Made by a program: the position numbers and the translations under genes. A stretch of DNA of 64,000 nt from an uncultured Muribaculaceae bacterium. GTDB lineage: Bacteria; Bacteroidota; Bacteroidia; Bacteroidales; Muribaculaceae. The notes under the pieces were generated by a model that did no database searches, was not told the DNA's origin, and saw only the letters and a program-made list of their open reading frames with translations. The DNA is taken from the NCBI GenBank assembly GCA_947627615.1, contig CANQWS010000003.1:62001-126000 (forward strand), written 5' to 3'. Shown here piece by piece: positions 1-9,000 of the stretch (the first letter of the stretch is position 1; each line of letters starts with the position of its first letter).

Positions 1-908
1 GTCTGCCGGGCAATCTGGTGAGTGGATTCATCTCCATCATGCGCGGATGCAACAATTTCTGCTCCTACTGCATAGTGCCCTACACCCGCGGCCGCGAGCG
101 CTCGCGCGAGGTTGACTCTATTCTGGCCGAACTGGCCGACCTGCGGGCCAAGGGCTACAAAGAGGTCACGCTGCTGGGCCAGAACGTGAATTCCTACAAC
201 TACCGCCCCACCGATGGCGAGCCGGTGACATTCGCGGGCCTTCTGGCGAGGGTAGCGGAGGCGGCTCCCGACATGAGGGTGCGGTTCACCACGTCGCATC
301 CCAAGGACATGACCGACGACATACTGGAGACCATAGCCCGGTATCCCAACATCTGCCATCACATCCATCTGCCGGTGCAGAGCGGCTCCGACGCCGTGCT
401 CAAGGCCATGAACCGACACTATACGAGGGAGTGGTATCTGGAGCGGGTTGCCGCCATAAAGCGCATAATCCCTGACTGCGGCATCACCACCGACATGTTC
501 ACCGGTTTCCACGGCGAGACCGAAGAGGACTTCGAGCAGACGCTGAGCCTGATGCGCGAGGTGGGCTTCGACGGGGCGTTCATGTTCAAATATTCGGAGC
601 GTCCGGGCACACTGGCCGCCCGCATGATGCCCGACAACGTGAGCGAGGAAGTGAAGGTTGATCGCCTGAACCGCATGATAGCGCTCCAGAACGAGCTGTC
701 GCTCGAATCCCACCGCCGGATGACGGGCAAGGTGGTGGAGGTGCTTGTGGAGGGCGTTGCCAAGCGTTCCAAAGAGCAGATGGTGGGCCGGACGAGCCAG
801 AATATGACGGTGGTGTTTCCGCGCGGCACATACCGCGTGGGCGATACGGTCAGGGTGCGCGTCACCGGGGCCACATCGGCCACGCTCACGGCCGAGCCGG
901 CCGAATGA
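1..908 (+). CDS. miaB: tRNA-2-methylthio-N6-dimethylallyladenosine synthase MiaB (5' truncated by window)
   Basis: Radical SAM methylthiotransferase that adds the 2-methylthio group to i6A37 of tRNAs reading UNN codons. The reading frame is open from base 3, so the listed GTG start at 18 is not the true start; the N-terminal UPF0004 domain lies outside the window. The radical SAM cluster motif CNNFCSYC follows directly after the sequence IMRG and is followed by YTRGRERSR, which is characteristic of MiaB rather than RimO or MtaB. Downstream are the SAM-barrel segments LLGQNVNSYN and HLPVQSGSD, and a C-terminal TRAM RNA-binding domain (about the last 65 residues, from GKVVEVLVEG). It ends 13 bases before the HipA-like gene on the same strand. 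High confidence. Confidence 0.95.
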   Translation, partial: LPGNLVSGFISIMRGCNNFCSYCIVPYTRGRERSREVDSILAELADLRAKGYKEVTLLGQNVNSYNYRPTDGEPVTFAGLLARVAEAAPDMRVRFTTSHPKDMTDDILETIARYPNICHHIHLPVQSGSDAVLKAMNRHYTREWYLERVAAIKRIIPDCGITTDMFTGFHGETEEDFEQTLSLMREVGFDGAFMFKYSERPGTLAARMMPDNVSEEVKVDRLNRMIALQNELSLESHRRMTGKVVEVLVEGVAKRSKEQMVGRTSQNMTVVFPRGTYRVGDTVRVRVTGATSATLTAEPAE

Positions 909-921
909 AAGGGGGAAGAGC

Positions 922-1710
922 ATGGACACGCTAAGACATCAGAAACTGACCCGCTACGTGGTGCCTCTGCGCGAAGGCGGCTCTCTGCCGGCCCTTGCGG
1001 AGGCCGATGACGGCTTCAAGTACGTGGTGAAGTTCCGCGGCGCGGGCCACGGTCCCAAGGCGCTGATAGCGGAGCTGATAGGTGGCGAGGTGGCCCGAAT
1101 GATGGGGCTCAACGTGCCGGAGCTTGTGTTTCTGGACGTTGACAGCCGTTTCGGAATCACCGAGGCCGACGAGGAAATCCAGGACCTGCTCAAAGCGAGC
1201 CAGGGCCTGAACATAGGGCTCCACTATCTGTCGGGCGCCCTCACCGTGGACCCCTATACCAGTCCGGTGGACGCCGTGACGGCCTCGCGCACAGTGTGGA
1301 CCGACGCTTTCCTGACCAACGTGGACCGCACGGTCCGTAACACGAACATGCTGCTGTGGCATGGCCGCGAGATATGGCTCATAGACCACGGCGCAGGGCT
1401 GATGTTCCATCATTCGTGGACTGACCCGATGGCATCGGCGCTGTCGCCGTTCGCCTACATAAAGGACCATGCCCTGCTGCACAAAGCTTCGCTGCTGAAG
1501 GAGGCCGACGAGCTGGCCCACAAGGTGATAACGCCGGCGGCGCTGCGCGAAATCACTGACATGATACCTGACGAATGGCTCCGCTGGCCGGGCGCGCCCG
1601 CCCCGGAGGCCGATATGCGCCGGACCTATCATGACTTTTTAGTTAGACGTCTCGAAAATTCAGAAATCTTCTTACGCCAGGCTATCGATGCAAGAAAATC
1701 ACTTATATGA
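922..1710 (+). CDS. HipA-like kinase-fold protein (HipA_2 type)
   Basis: A 262-residue protein with the layout of the short HipA-like kinase family: a glycine-rich N-terminal segment with a lysine in YVVKFRG, then EL-GG-EVARMMGLNVPELVFL, a central segment DAFLTNVDRTVRNTNML that resembles the catalytic loop (Asp and Asn of HxD/xxxxN type), and the metal-binding-like motif WLIDHGAGL. The family is widespread next to DUF3037 genes, and here the next gene overlaps its 3' end by 23 bases, so the two are probably translationally coupled. The protein is much shorter than true HipA (about 440 residues) and no HipB-like regulator is present, so a toxin role should not be assumed. The substrate is unknown. 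Family call fairly sure, function not. Confidence 0.75.
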   Translation: MDTLRHQKLTRYVVPLREGGSLPALAEADDGFKYVVKFRGAGHGPKALIAELIGGEVARMMGLNVPELVFLDVDSRFGITEADEEIQDLLKASQGLNIGLHYLSGALTVDPYTSPVDAVTASRTVWTDAFLTNVDRTVRNTNMLLWHGREIWLIDHGAGLMFHHSWTDPMASALSPFAYIKDHALLHKASLLKEADELAHKVITPAALREITDMIPDEWLRWPGAPAPEADMRRTYHDFLVRRLENSEIFLRQAIDARKSLI

Positions 1711-2071
1711 GTATGCCACGGTGCGTTATGTGCCGCGGGTTGAGCGCGAGGAATTCATCAACGTGGGCCTCGCCATGATGTGCAAGCGCCAGCGCTGGCT
1801 CAAGCTGCGCGTGAAGGCCGACCGCGGGCGCCTGTCGCTGTTTTCGGGCGAGGCCGACGTGGACGAGGTCATGGCCCATCTCCACGGCTTCGAGTCCATA
1901 GCCGACGGATGCCGTGATGCCGGCCCGATGGCGGACTGCCCGGTTGAGGAACGGTTCCGCTGGCTTACGGCCGAAAAGAGCGCCTGCCTGCAGACCTCGC
2001 GTCCGCACGCGGGGCTGACAGCCGACCTCGACGGAACGTTCGAGCGGCTGTTCAGCGAACTGGTGGACTGA
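1688..2071 (+). CDS. DUF3037 family protein
   Basis: A 127-residue cytoplasmic protein with no signal or membrane segment. The N-terminal YEYATVRYVPRVEREEFINVG is typical of DUF3037, whose function is unknown. It starts inside the 3' end of the HipA-like gene, and this gene order is a recurring pairing in bacteria, which suggests the two proteins act together. It ends 12 bases before the convergent glpF stop codon; a GC-rich inverted repeat in that gap could serve both directions but has no clear T-tract. Confidence 0.75.
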   Translation: MQENHLYEYATVRYVPRVEREEFINVGLAMMCKRQRWLKLRVKADRGRLSLFSGEADVDEVMAHLHGFESIADGCRDAGPMADCPVEERFRWLTAEKSACLQTSRPHAGLTADLDGTFERLFSELVD

Positions 2072-2083
2072 GCCGCAGGCCGG

Positions 2084-2848
2084 TCAGGGAATGGCCGGCT
2101 GCAGACGCAGATAGATGTAAAAAACGAGTACGGCGAGAGCGGTGCCGGCGAGCGGGCCGAGGATGGGAACCCATGAGTACCACCACTGGCTCGAACCTTT
2201 TCCCTTGATGTGGAGCACCTGATGGGCCAGACGCGGACCGAGGTCGCGGGCGGGGTTGATGGCATAGCCCGTGGTGCCTCCGAGCGCCATGCCGATGACC
2301 ATGACGAGGAATGCCACGGGGAGCGCTCCTATGGAACCGAGCCCTATTTCGGAGACGTTGCCGCGCTCGGCAAGGAACAGAATCACTATTATGAGCACGA
2401 ATGTGCCTATAAGCTCGGAGAAGAAGTTGCGTTTCAGGTTCCTGATTGCCGGGATGGTGGCGAATACGCCGAGCTTTGCGTCGCTGTCGGCGGTGCGGTC
2501 AAAGTGGTCCTTGTAGAAGAAATAGACCGTGAGGCCTCCGAGGAAAGCGCCGATGAGTTGCGAGACCATGTAGGGGATGACCATGGCCCAGTCGAATTTT
2601 CCGGCGAGCGCGAGGCCGAAGGTCACGGCCGGGTTGAGGTGGGCGCCGGTGTAGGGTCCGGCGATGAACACGCCGCACATCACGGCGAGACCCCAGGCTA
2701 TTGTTATGACTATCCATCCGGCGCCGGAGCCTTTGGAGTCTTTCAGAGTGGTGCATGCCACTACCCCGCATCCGAGAAGAATCATCACGAAGGTGCCGAG
2801 GAATTCAAAGAAGCATTGCAGAAAAATCGGAATTACGATTTGTTCCAT
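2084..2848 (-). CDS. glpF: Glycerol uptake facilitator (MIP/aquaglyceroporin)
   Basis: A 254-residue membrane channel of the major intrinsic protein family that lets glycerol cross the inner membrane. Both pore boxes are visible: HLNPAVT in the first half and AINPARDLGPR in the second. The Asp after NPAR in the second box is the usual mark of glycerol facilitators rather than water channels. Six hydrophobic segments plus the two half-helices are evident. It follows glpK on the same strand after 24 bases, so kinase and facilitator form one operon in which phosphorylation traps the incoming glycerol. Confidence 0.93.
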   Translation of the reverse strand: MEQIVIPIFLQCFFEFLGTFVMILLGCGVVACTTLKDSKGSGAGWIVITIAWGLAVMCGVFIAGPYTGAHLNPAVTFGLALAGKFDWAMVIPYMVSQLIGAFLGGLTVYFFYKDHFDRTADSDAKLGVFATIPAIRNLKRNFFSELIGTFVLIIVILFLAERGNVSEIGLGSIGALPVAFLVMVIGMALGGTTGYAINPARDLGPRLAHQVLHIKGKGSSQWWYSWVPILGPLAGTALAVLVFYIYLRLQPAIP

Positions 2849-2872
2849 GGTTAAAAAGATTTACGGGTTAGG

Positions 2873-4384
2873 TCAGATGAGGGGATTTGAATCGGAATCG
2901 GCTGTCAGGATGCGGCTCACGGCATTGTGCCATCCGTTGAGCTCGCGGGTCACGGCCTCCACGTTGCCCGAGGGCTTGAAGTCATGCTCCATCTGCCACT
3001 GGGAGTGGATTTCGTCGATGTCCTTCCAGTAGCCCACGGCGAGGCCGGCGAGGTAGGCGGCACCGAGAGCCGTTGTTTCGGTTATGCGGGGCCGGAGTAC
3101 GTCGGTGTTCAGTATGTCGGCCTGAAACTGCATGAGCAGATTGTTCTGCGAGGCGCCGCCGTCGACCTTCAGCTCTGAGATGCGGAGTCCGGAATCGAGT
3201 TCCATGGCTTTCACTATGTCATAGACCTGGAAGGCTATTCCCTGAAGGGCGGCCCGGGCAATGTGGGCCAGGGTGGTGCCGCGTGAGATGCCGGAGATGG
3301 TGCCGCGTGCATACTGGTCCCAGTAGGGTGCGCCGAGTCCTGTCAGGGCGGGAACGAAGTAGACGCCGTCAGTGTCAGGCACGGAGGCTGCAAGTGCTTC
3401 CACCTCCGACGACGAGGATATGCAGCGGAGGCCGTCGCGGAGCCACTGGACCACGGAACCGCCCACAAATATGGAGCCCTCGAGGGCGTAGGTCACCTCG
3501 TCGCCTATTTTCCAGGCTATGGTTGTCAACAGCCGGTTCTGCGACATGATGGGGCGTGGACCCGAGTTCATCAGGAGGAAGCAGCCGGTGCCGTATGTGT
3601 TTTTTACAGCACCCGGGCTGACGCACATCTGCCCGAACAGGGCCGACTGCTGGTCGCCGGCCACTCCGCAGATGGGTATCTCATGGGCGAAGATGGTGGT
3701 TGTGGTGTGGCCCATGATGCCGCTGCTGGGGCGCACTTCGGGCAGCATGGATTCAGGGATGTCGAAGAGTTCGAGCAGCTCCTTGTCCCACTGGAGGGCG
3801 TGGATGTTGAAGAGCATTGTGCGGGAGGCGTTGGTGACGTCAGTCACGTGGGCCCGGAAGCGGGTCAGGCAGGCGATGAGCCAGGTGTCGACGGTTCCGA
3901 AGGCGAGGCGTCCTTCGCGGGCCTTTTCGCGGGCGCCCTCCACGTTGTCAAGAATCCATTTTATCTTCGTGGCGCTGAAATAAGCGTCGATTATCAGTCC
4001 GGTTTTCTCGCGGATCATGTCGGCATAGCCTTCGTCGCGCAGATGGTCGCAGTATTCTGATGTGCGCCGGTCCTGCCAGACTATGGCATTGTAGACGGGC
4101 TCGCCTGTCTGGCGGTCCCAGACAATGGTTGTTTCGCGCTGGTTCGTAATGCCTATTCCGGCTATGTTTTTTCCGTTGATGCCCATTTTGGAGATGGCCT
4201 CGGCAATAACGGAGGCCTGTGAACCCCAGATCTGCCTCGGGTCATGCTCCACCCAGCCCGATTGCGGGAAAATCTGCGGGAATTCGTGCTGTGCCACCGA
4301 CCGGATGTTGCCGTCGTGGTCAAAAACTATGGCACGGCTTGAAGTGGTGCCCTGATCGAGCGAGAGGATAAATTTTTCTTCCAT
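2873..4384 (-). CDS. glpK: Glycerol kinase
   Basis: ATP-dependent phosphorylation of glycerol to glycerol-3-phosphate. FGGY-family features are clear: the N-terminal phosphate loop [11 protein letters not shown], the central [10 protein letters not shown], and the C-terminal adenosine-binding segment [10 protein letters not shown]. Length (503 residues) matches the family. The ORF track starts two codons earlier at a TTG; the ATG at 4384 ([11 protein letters not shown]) fits the family N-terminus better and was chosen. First gene of the glpK-glpF operon. No glycerol-3-phosphate dehydrogenase gene lies nearby. Confidence 0.95.
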   Translation of the reverse strand: MEEKFILSLDQGTTSSRAIVFDHDGNIRSVAQHEFPQIFPQSGWVEHDPRQIWGSQASVIAEAISKMGINGKNIAGIGITNQRETTIVWDRQTGEPVYNAIVWQDRRTSEYCDHLRDEGYADMIREKTGLIIDAYFSATKIKWILDNVEGAREKAREGRLAFGTVDTWLIACLTRFRAHVTDVTNASRTMLFNIHALQWDKELLELFDIPESMLPEVRPSSGIMGHTTTTIFAHEIPICGVAGDQQSALFGQMCVSPGAVKNTYGTGCFLLMNSGPRPIMSQNRLLTTIAWKIGDEVTYALEGSIFVGGSVVQWLRDGLRCISSSSEVEALAASVPDTDGVYFVPALTGLGAPYWDQYARGTISGISRGTTLAHIARAALQGIAFQVYDIVKAMELDSGLRISELKVDGGASQNNLLMQFQADILNTDVLRPRITETTALGAAYLAGLAVGYWKDIDEIHSQWQMEHDFKPSGNVEAVTRELNGWHNAVSRILTADSDSNPLI

Positions 4385-4446
4385 GGTCAAATATGATTTT
4401 CAGTAGTTGTAAACGGGTTTCTGGAGGCCAAGCCAATATCATGAGC

Positions 4447-4454
4447 CAAATATA
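4447..4454 (-). promoter_or_regulatory. Putative -7 box of the glpKF promoter
   Basis: The plus strand reads CAAATATA, that is TATATTTG on the minus strand, a perfect match to the Bacteroidetes -7 consensus TAnnTTTG, about 63 bases before the glpK ATG. No convincing -33 TTG element is at the expected 19-21 base spacing, so this is a tentative call. Confidence 0.45.
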
Positions 4455-4575
4455 GGGAGAATATTTGAAAAAATATCAGCATCAGTAACCTAATTTAACT
4501 AACGCCCTGCAAAACGCTAAAGTTGTGGGAGGGATGGGAAGAATGGGAATGGTGGAAAGGATGGGAAAGGATGGG

Positions 4576-5907
4576 TTAATTGGAGGGGGTGCGGGTCCAG
4601 TGTTTGAGGCGGGCGAGGAGGTAGACGGCTGCGGCTGCGGCGAGACATGCGGCGGAGAAGGGGATGCCGTAGCCGCTGACAAAGGCGGCGGGGGCGAAGG
4701 TGACAAGGGCTATCTCCACGGGGGCTATGAAGAGGTAGGCCATGGCGTAGCCGTCGAGGCAGCGGCTCTGCATTTTCGGGTCGACGATGCGCAACAGGGC
4801 TATGCCCATGGCCATGGTGCCGGTGTACCATCCCCAGGTGAATATGGCTTTCTCAAACCAGTGGGTGGTCATCATCTTGCGGGCTACGAGTATGACATAG
4901 AGGAAGGTGACGAGCAGCCCGGCGCCGAGCAGGATGGCGAGTGGCACAACGTAGTCAACCACCACGGAGAGGTTGATGGAGGCTATGCCGAAGGCCACGA
5001 GGAAATCGGTGAAGGCGCCGCTGAGGTGGGAAATGGTGTCGCGGCAGATGTAACGTGACACTCCCGTGCGCGAGAAGGCGGCTTTCAGCACTATGCCGGC
5101 CACGAAGGCGCAGCTGAACACGGGGAGCTCGAAGCCGGGCAGGAAGTGGGCGGCGAGCCGGCTGATTCCATAACCGGCGAACGCTATGACGGAGATTATG
5201 GCCATGCTCAGTGTCAGGGAGTCCATGGAAACGGCGGAGCATGTGGCGAGTCCCATGCTCTGGCGCCGGCATTCGGGGACGAGGCCCGTGCGGAGCTCGT
5301 CGGGCAGTTCGCGGAAATCGGAGAGGAATGCGGCATGGCCCTTGCGCGTGGCCCATTTAACAATGGCGAGTCCCACGATGACCGAGGCTATGATTCCCAC
5401 GGTGGCGGCGGTCATGGCGAGCGTCATTATGTCGGGGTAGCCGAGGCGGTCAAAGGCCTGTCCGATGGCGGCCGCGGTTCCGTGTCCGCCGCAGAATCCT
5501 CCGGGCATGGAAACGCCGAAACCGGGCTGGAGGGTCCATATTTTACCGAGCACGAGCAGAGCGAGCAGCCCCCCGACACCCCACTGCAGGAGCATGCCTA
5601 TCTGCGAGTAGGCCCACAGAGCCTTGACGGACTTGCCCTCGCCTTTGGTGCCCGACGACAGCAGCGGCAGGCTTCCGAATACCAGGGCTATGAGGATTCC
5701 GGCATAGGTTCCGGTGTTGGACGACAGGGGCAGCCAGCCGGTGCCCTGCGGCCCGAAAGCGAGCGCCATGACTCCGGCGAGCAGTCCCGGCGGGATGAAG
5801 AGTTCCTGTATCAGCTTGATACGCACTCTCATCCATTTCGCTAAGAGTAACAATACGGATATGATGCCTAAATCAATGAAGAGGCTCCAGGGGGTGAACG
5901 ATTCCAT
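4576..5907 (-). CDS. gltS: Sodium/glutamate symporter GltS family protein
   Basis: A 443-residue polytopic membrane protein with about eleven or twelve hydrophobic segments. The motif GGFCGGHGTAAAIG at about residues 135-150 is the signature of the GltS family, whose characterised members import glutamate with sodium. The N-terminal part (LLLLAKWMRVRIKLIQELFIPPGLLAG) also fits. The substrate in this organism is an inference; divergent family members are common in Bacteroidetes. It stands alone, downstream of the subtilase terminator, and the 3' side is the glpKF leader. No good promoter match was found in its short leader. Confidence 0.8.
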   Translation of the reverse strand: MESFTPWSLFIDLGIISVLLLLAKWMRVRIKLIQELFIPPGLLAGVMALAFGPQGTGWLPLSSNTGTYAGILIALVFGSLPLLSSGTKGEGKSVKALWAYSQIGMLLQWGVGGLLALLVLGKIWTLQPGFGVSMPGGFCGGHGTAAAIGQAFDRLGYPDIMTLAMTAATVGIIASVIVGLAIVKWATRKGHAAFLSDFRELPDELRTGLVPECRRQSMGLATCSAVSMDSLTLSMAIISVIAFAGYGISRLAAHFLPGFELPVFSCAFVAGIVLKAAFSRTGVSRYICRDTISHLSGAFTDFLVAFGIASINLSVVVDYVVPLAILLGAGLLVTFLYVILVARKMMTTHWFEKAIFTWGWYTGTMAMGIALLRIVDPKMQSRCLDGYAMAYLFIAPVEIALVTFAPAAFVSGYGIPFSAACLAAAAAVYLLARLKHWTRTPSN

Positions 5908-5934
5908 AAATTTCAGAGTTTGTCAATAAGAGAA

Positions 5935-5966
5935 CAAAAAAAACCGCGCCGGGGTTGCCGGCGCGG
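5935..5966 (-). terminator. Rho-independent terminator of the large subtilase gene
   Basis: A perfect 9-base-pair stem, CCGCGCCGG and CCGGCGCGG around a five-base loop, lies at 5944-5966. Read on the minus strand it is followed by a run of eight T. It sits 48 bases past the stop codon of the 2583-residue protease and separates that gene from gltS. Confidence 0.88.
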
Positions 5967-6013
5967 ATATTTAGAGTAGGTTTACTCTCAGGGATGAGGA
6001 ATCCGAATCAGAT

Positions 6014-9000
6014 TCACTTCTTTATGATTACGAACGAGGCGGGAGCGGCACCGTCGGTCGAGACGGAGAGCACGTAAGTGCCGGCCACGAGCGTCGAAAC
6101 GTCGATGTCATGGGCCTGACCCGCAACATTGTCCTCGGTCATTTCCATCATGGTCATGCCGTTGATGGCGGTGAGCTTCAGTGTCACGGCGGCAACATCG
6201 TCGGCGCAGGTCACGTGGAGGGTTTCAACAACGGGGTTGGGCCATACGGTGAGCGAGGACGCCAGAGTGATGTTGTCGATGGCGGCGGGAGTCTCAACCT
6301 TGAATGTGAGGGTGTTGGCTGTGGTGGCGCCCGATTCGTCGGTAGCCTCTACAACAGCTGTGGTCTCGCCCACGGCTTTTCCTACAAATATTGCGGAAGA
6401 AGCAGAAGTGAATGCCTCGATGACTGAAGGATCGGCAATCTCGATGTTGTAGGTCATCACTTCACCGTCAGGTTCGTTGAAGATGGTGTTGAAGTCAAGC
6501 ACCTCGGTGGAGCCGCCCACCTGAAGCACGTAAGGCTCTACGGCCAGGGCCTCGGGAGCGCGGTTGGTGCGCTCAACGGTGTAGCTGACGGTGTGGCCTG
6601 ACTCGGAACCGAACTTGTCGGCTGCCGACAGAGTGGCGGTGTAGACGCCATTGTCGCCGTAATCGGGAGCGATGTCAACGGTCACATTCACGGGACCAGT
6701 GACTCCGGTCACGTTCCATACATCCTCGTCACCTTCGGCTTTGACAGCCTCGGCGCCGGTGACGGCGGAGATGACAGCGAGGTTTCCGTTGTCGTCGAGA
6801 CGTACGGAGAAGTCCTCGTTCTCAGGTTCGGTGACGGTGAACTGAACTGACTGGCGCTGGCCTTCGGCCACGAGCACGTTGGCGGCATCGGATTCGATAA
6901 CCGGAGCGCCATTGTTGTCAAGCACCACCGGAATGTTCATCACGGGCTGCTGCGGGTCGTTGAGCTTGAGCACGAGAGTGGCCTTGTTGCCGGATTCGAG
7001 GGGAGCCGAAGCGGCGTTGACCTTCAGTTTGATCACGGTCTCGCCTGACGGGTCGACGAGCACGGTGCCGTCACCGTCGATGGTGAGCCAGCTTTCGCCC
7101 TTGACTGTCTCGAGGGCGGTTGTGCACCAACCGAGTGAGCCGTACTGGTCCTGGAACATGTCAGCGACATCGAACCATGAGACGCCTTCGGTCCATGCGC
7201 GGTAGCGGTCGCTTGTCACCTTGTCCTGCTTGGCAGCCATGGTAGCGGGCCATTCCTCGCCAACGGGGTAGGTAACAACGATGTTGAATGTCTGTCCGCC
7301 GGGGATGAATACACTCTTGTCCATGGGAACCACCACTGTCATGCTGGCAGCCGGAGAATGATTCTCACCGCTGTGGAACACGCCTGAGGCGAGTACGTTG
7401 CCGTTGTCGAGGTCGGAACCGCTGATAATCTCAACCTTGTAGTCGGCGTTCTTGGCCTGACCGAGGTGGATTATGGTGTAGACATGCGACAGGTTGAATC
7501 CGTCCTCCGGAGCAACCATCTCAGTAGCGGCCTTGAACAAGGCGTAGGTTTTTCCGCTACCGTAGTTGTAGACAGCTTCGGATACTTCCGAGTGGGGGTG
7601 ATAGAGAGCGCGGAGGTAATCGAACTCGGCTTTCGAGGGAGCGTCGAAAATGTCGCTGACCTCATCGGAAACGTCGCTCGGAACAACCGAGGGCTTGCCG
7701 ATGGTCTCAAGCACTTTCTGAGCCAGAGCGGCCTTGGCTGCCTTGGCTTCGGCAGCCGAAACGAGGGGAGCCACGCCGCCGCCGTCGCCAACTTCTTCGG
7801 TCTTGCCGGAGAGGTCGATAGTGGCGGTGCCTTTGAGGACGCCTTCGCCATAGTTGGCAACCACCACATCACGCTCGCCCTTGTAATCGGGTGCGGGAGC
7901 CTTGATGTAGATGCCCTGAACGTCGTCGGTGTAGGCCACAGGCGCGGGAGTCACCTTGAAGAGGAAGTTGATTTCCCTGGTCTGTGTTTCCTCACCGAGA
8001 CCTTCGATGTCAAACGTGAGTTTCACGGGGTATTCGCCGGGGGTGTAGGCGGTTTCGTTGGGCAGCATGGGGAGCGCGAAGCGGATAGCATCGGTGCCTA
8101 CGGCAACGGGCATTCCGGATTCAAACGGATACTGACCCCATCCCTTGACGGTCTCGCCGGTCCAATCGTCGATTCTCTCGCCATAGTAGAAGAGCATGAA
8201 TGCGGGTTCGGCACCCCATCCGTAGTCTTCGCCCATGGGGCCTTCGTAATGGATGTTGGAGATGGTGTAGGGGGCTGTGCCGGAGTTGGCGGCATCGAAG
8301 TAGATGCTGTACATGGCACCCATCTGTACCATGGGGTCGGAGACGTCAGTTGACTGCTGGCCGACGGCACGCTCTATTTCAAGCTGTTCCTCGGGGAGGA
8401 CGGGTTCGGGAGTACCGTTGACGGTGAGCGACACGGGAATCTCGATCTTACCGTTCGAGGGAACGTTGGTGGTCACGGTGATTGACGATGCGTATTCGCC
8501 GCCGAGGATATTGGCGTTGACCTTGATGTCGGCCACATCGCTCTGTCCTGCGGGGAGCGACATCTGAACAACGGGGCTGAACTCAACGGCGTTGTTGAAC
8601 TGGATGTAGCGGTCGGGCAGGCGGATGCTGTTCTTTCCGTTCTCGTCGGTGATACCGGCAAGACCGAAGGGCGAGTAGATCACGGGGTCGGTCACGTTGG
8701 AAGAGCCTCTGTAGACGAAGCGGAAGGTGCCGTCAGGTCTGAGCACGAGCTGGAAATCGACACCGATGTTCATGCTGTTGCCGTACTCGGTGAACGAAAT
8801 GACGGCGCGGTCAGCGTTCTCGTGGTGGTAGATACCGGCTGTCTTGGTCTCGTCCATTGAGTGGAGACCCCAGTAGGGAGCAATTATGTTGGTGAAATAA
8901 TTGTCGTTGGGGAATCCAGCGGGAGGTTCGGGCCAGATCTTGTCGTCGTTACGTTTGGTAAACGAAACGAAGCCTGTGTTGTAGACATACATTTTGGTGT

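Noticed and set aside
922-1710. HipA toxin of a hipBA toxin-antitoxin system
   Set aside because: No HipB-like helix-turn-helix gene is adjacent, and the protein is of the shorter HipA_2 type; the DUF3037 partner is not an antitoxin family.
2072-2100. GC-rich inverted repeat between DUF3037 and glpF
   Set aside because: GCCGG/CCGGC pairing is short, overlaps the glpF stop and has no T-tract in either direction; not enough for a terminator call.
4525-5058. 177-residue Gly-rich plus-strand ORF
   Set aside because: Antisense to the gltS 3' end and its downstream spacer; composition is that of a shadow frame.
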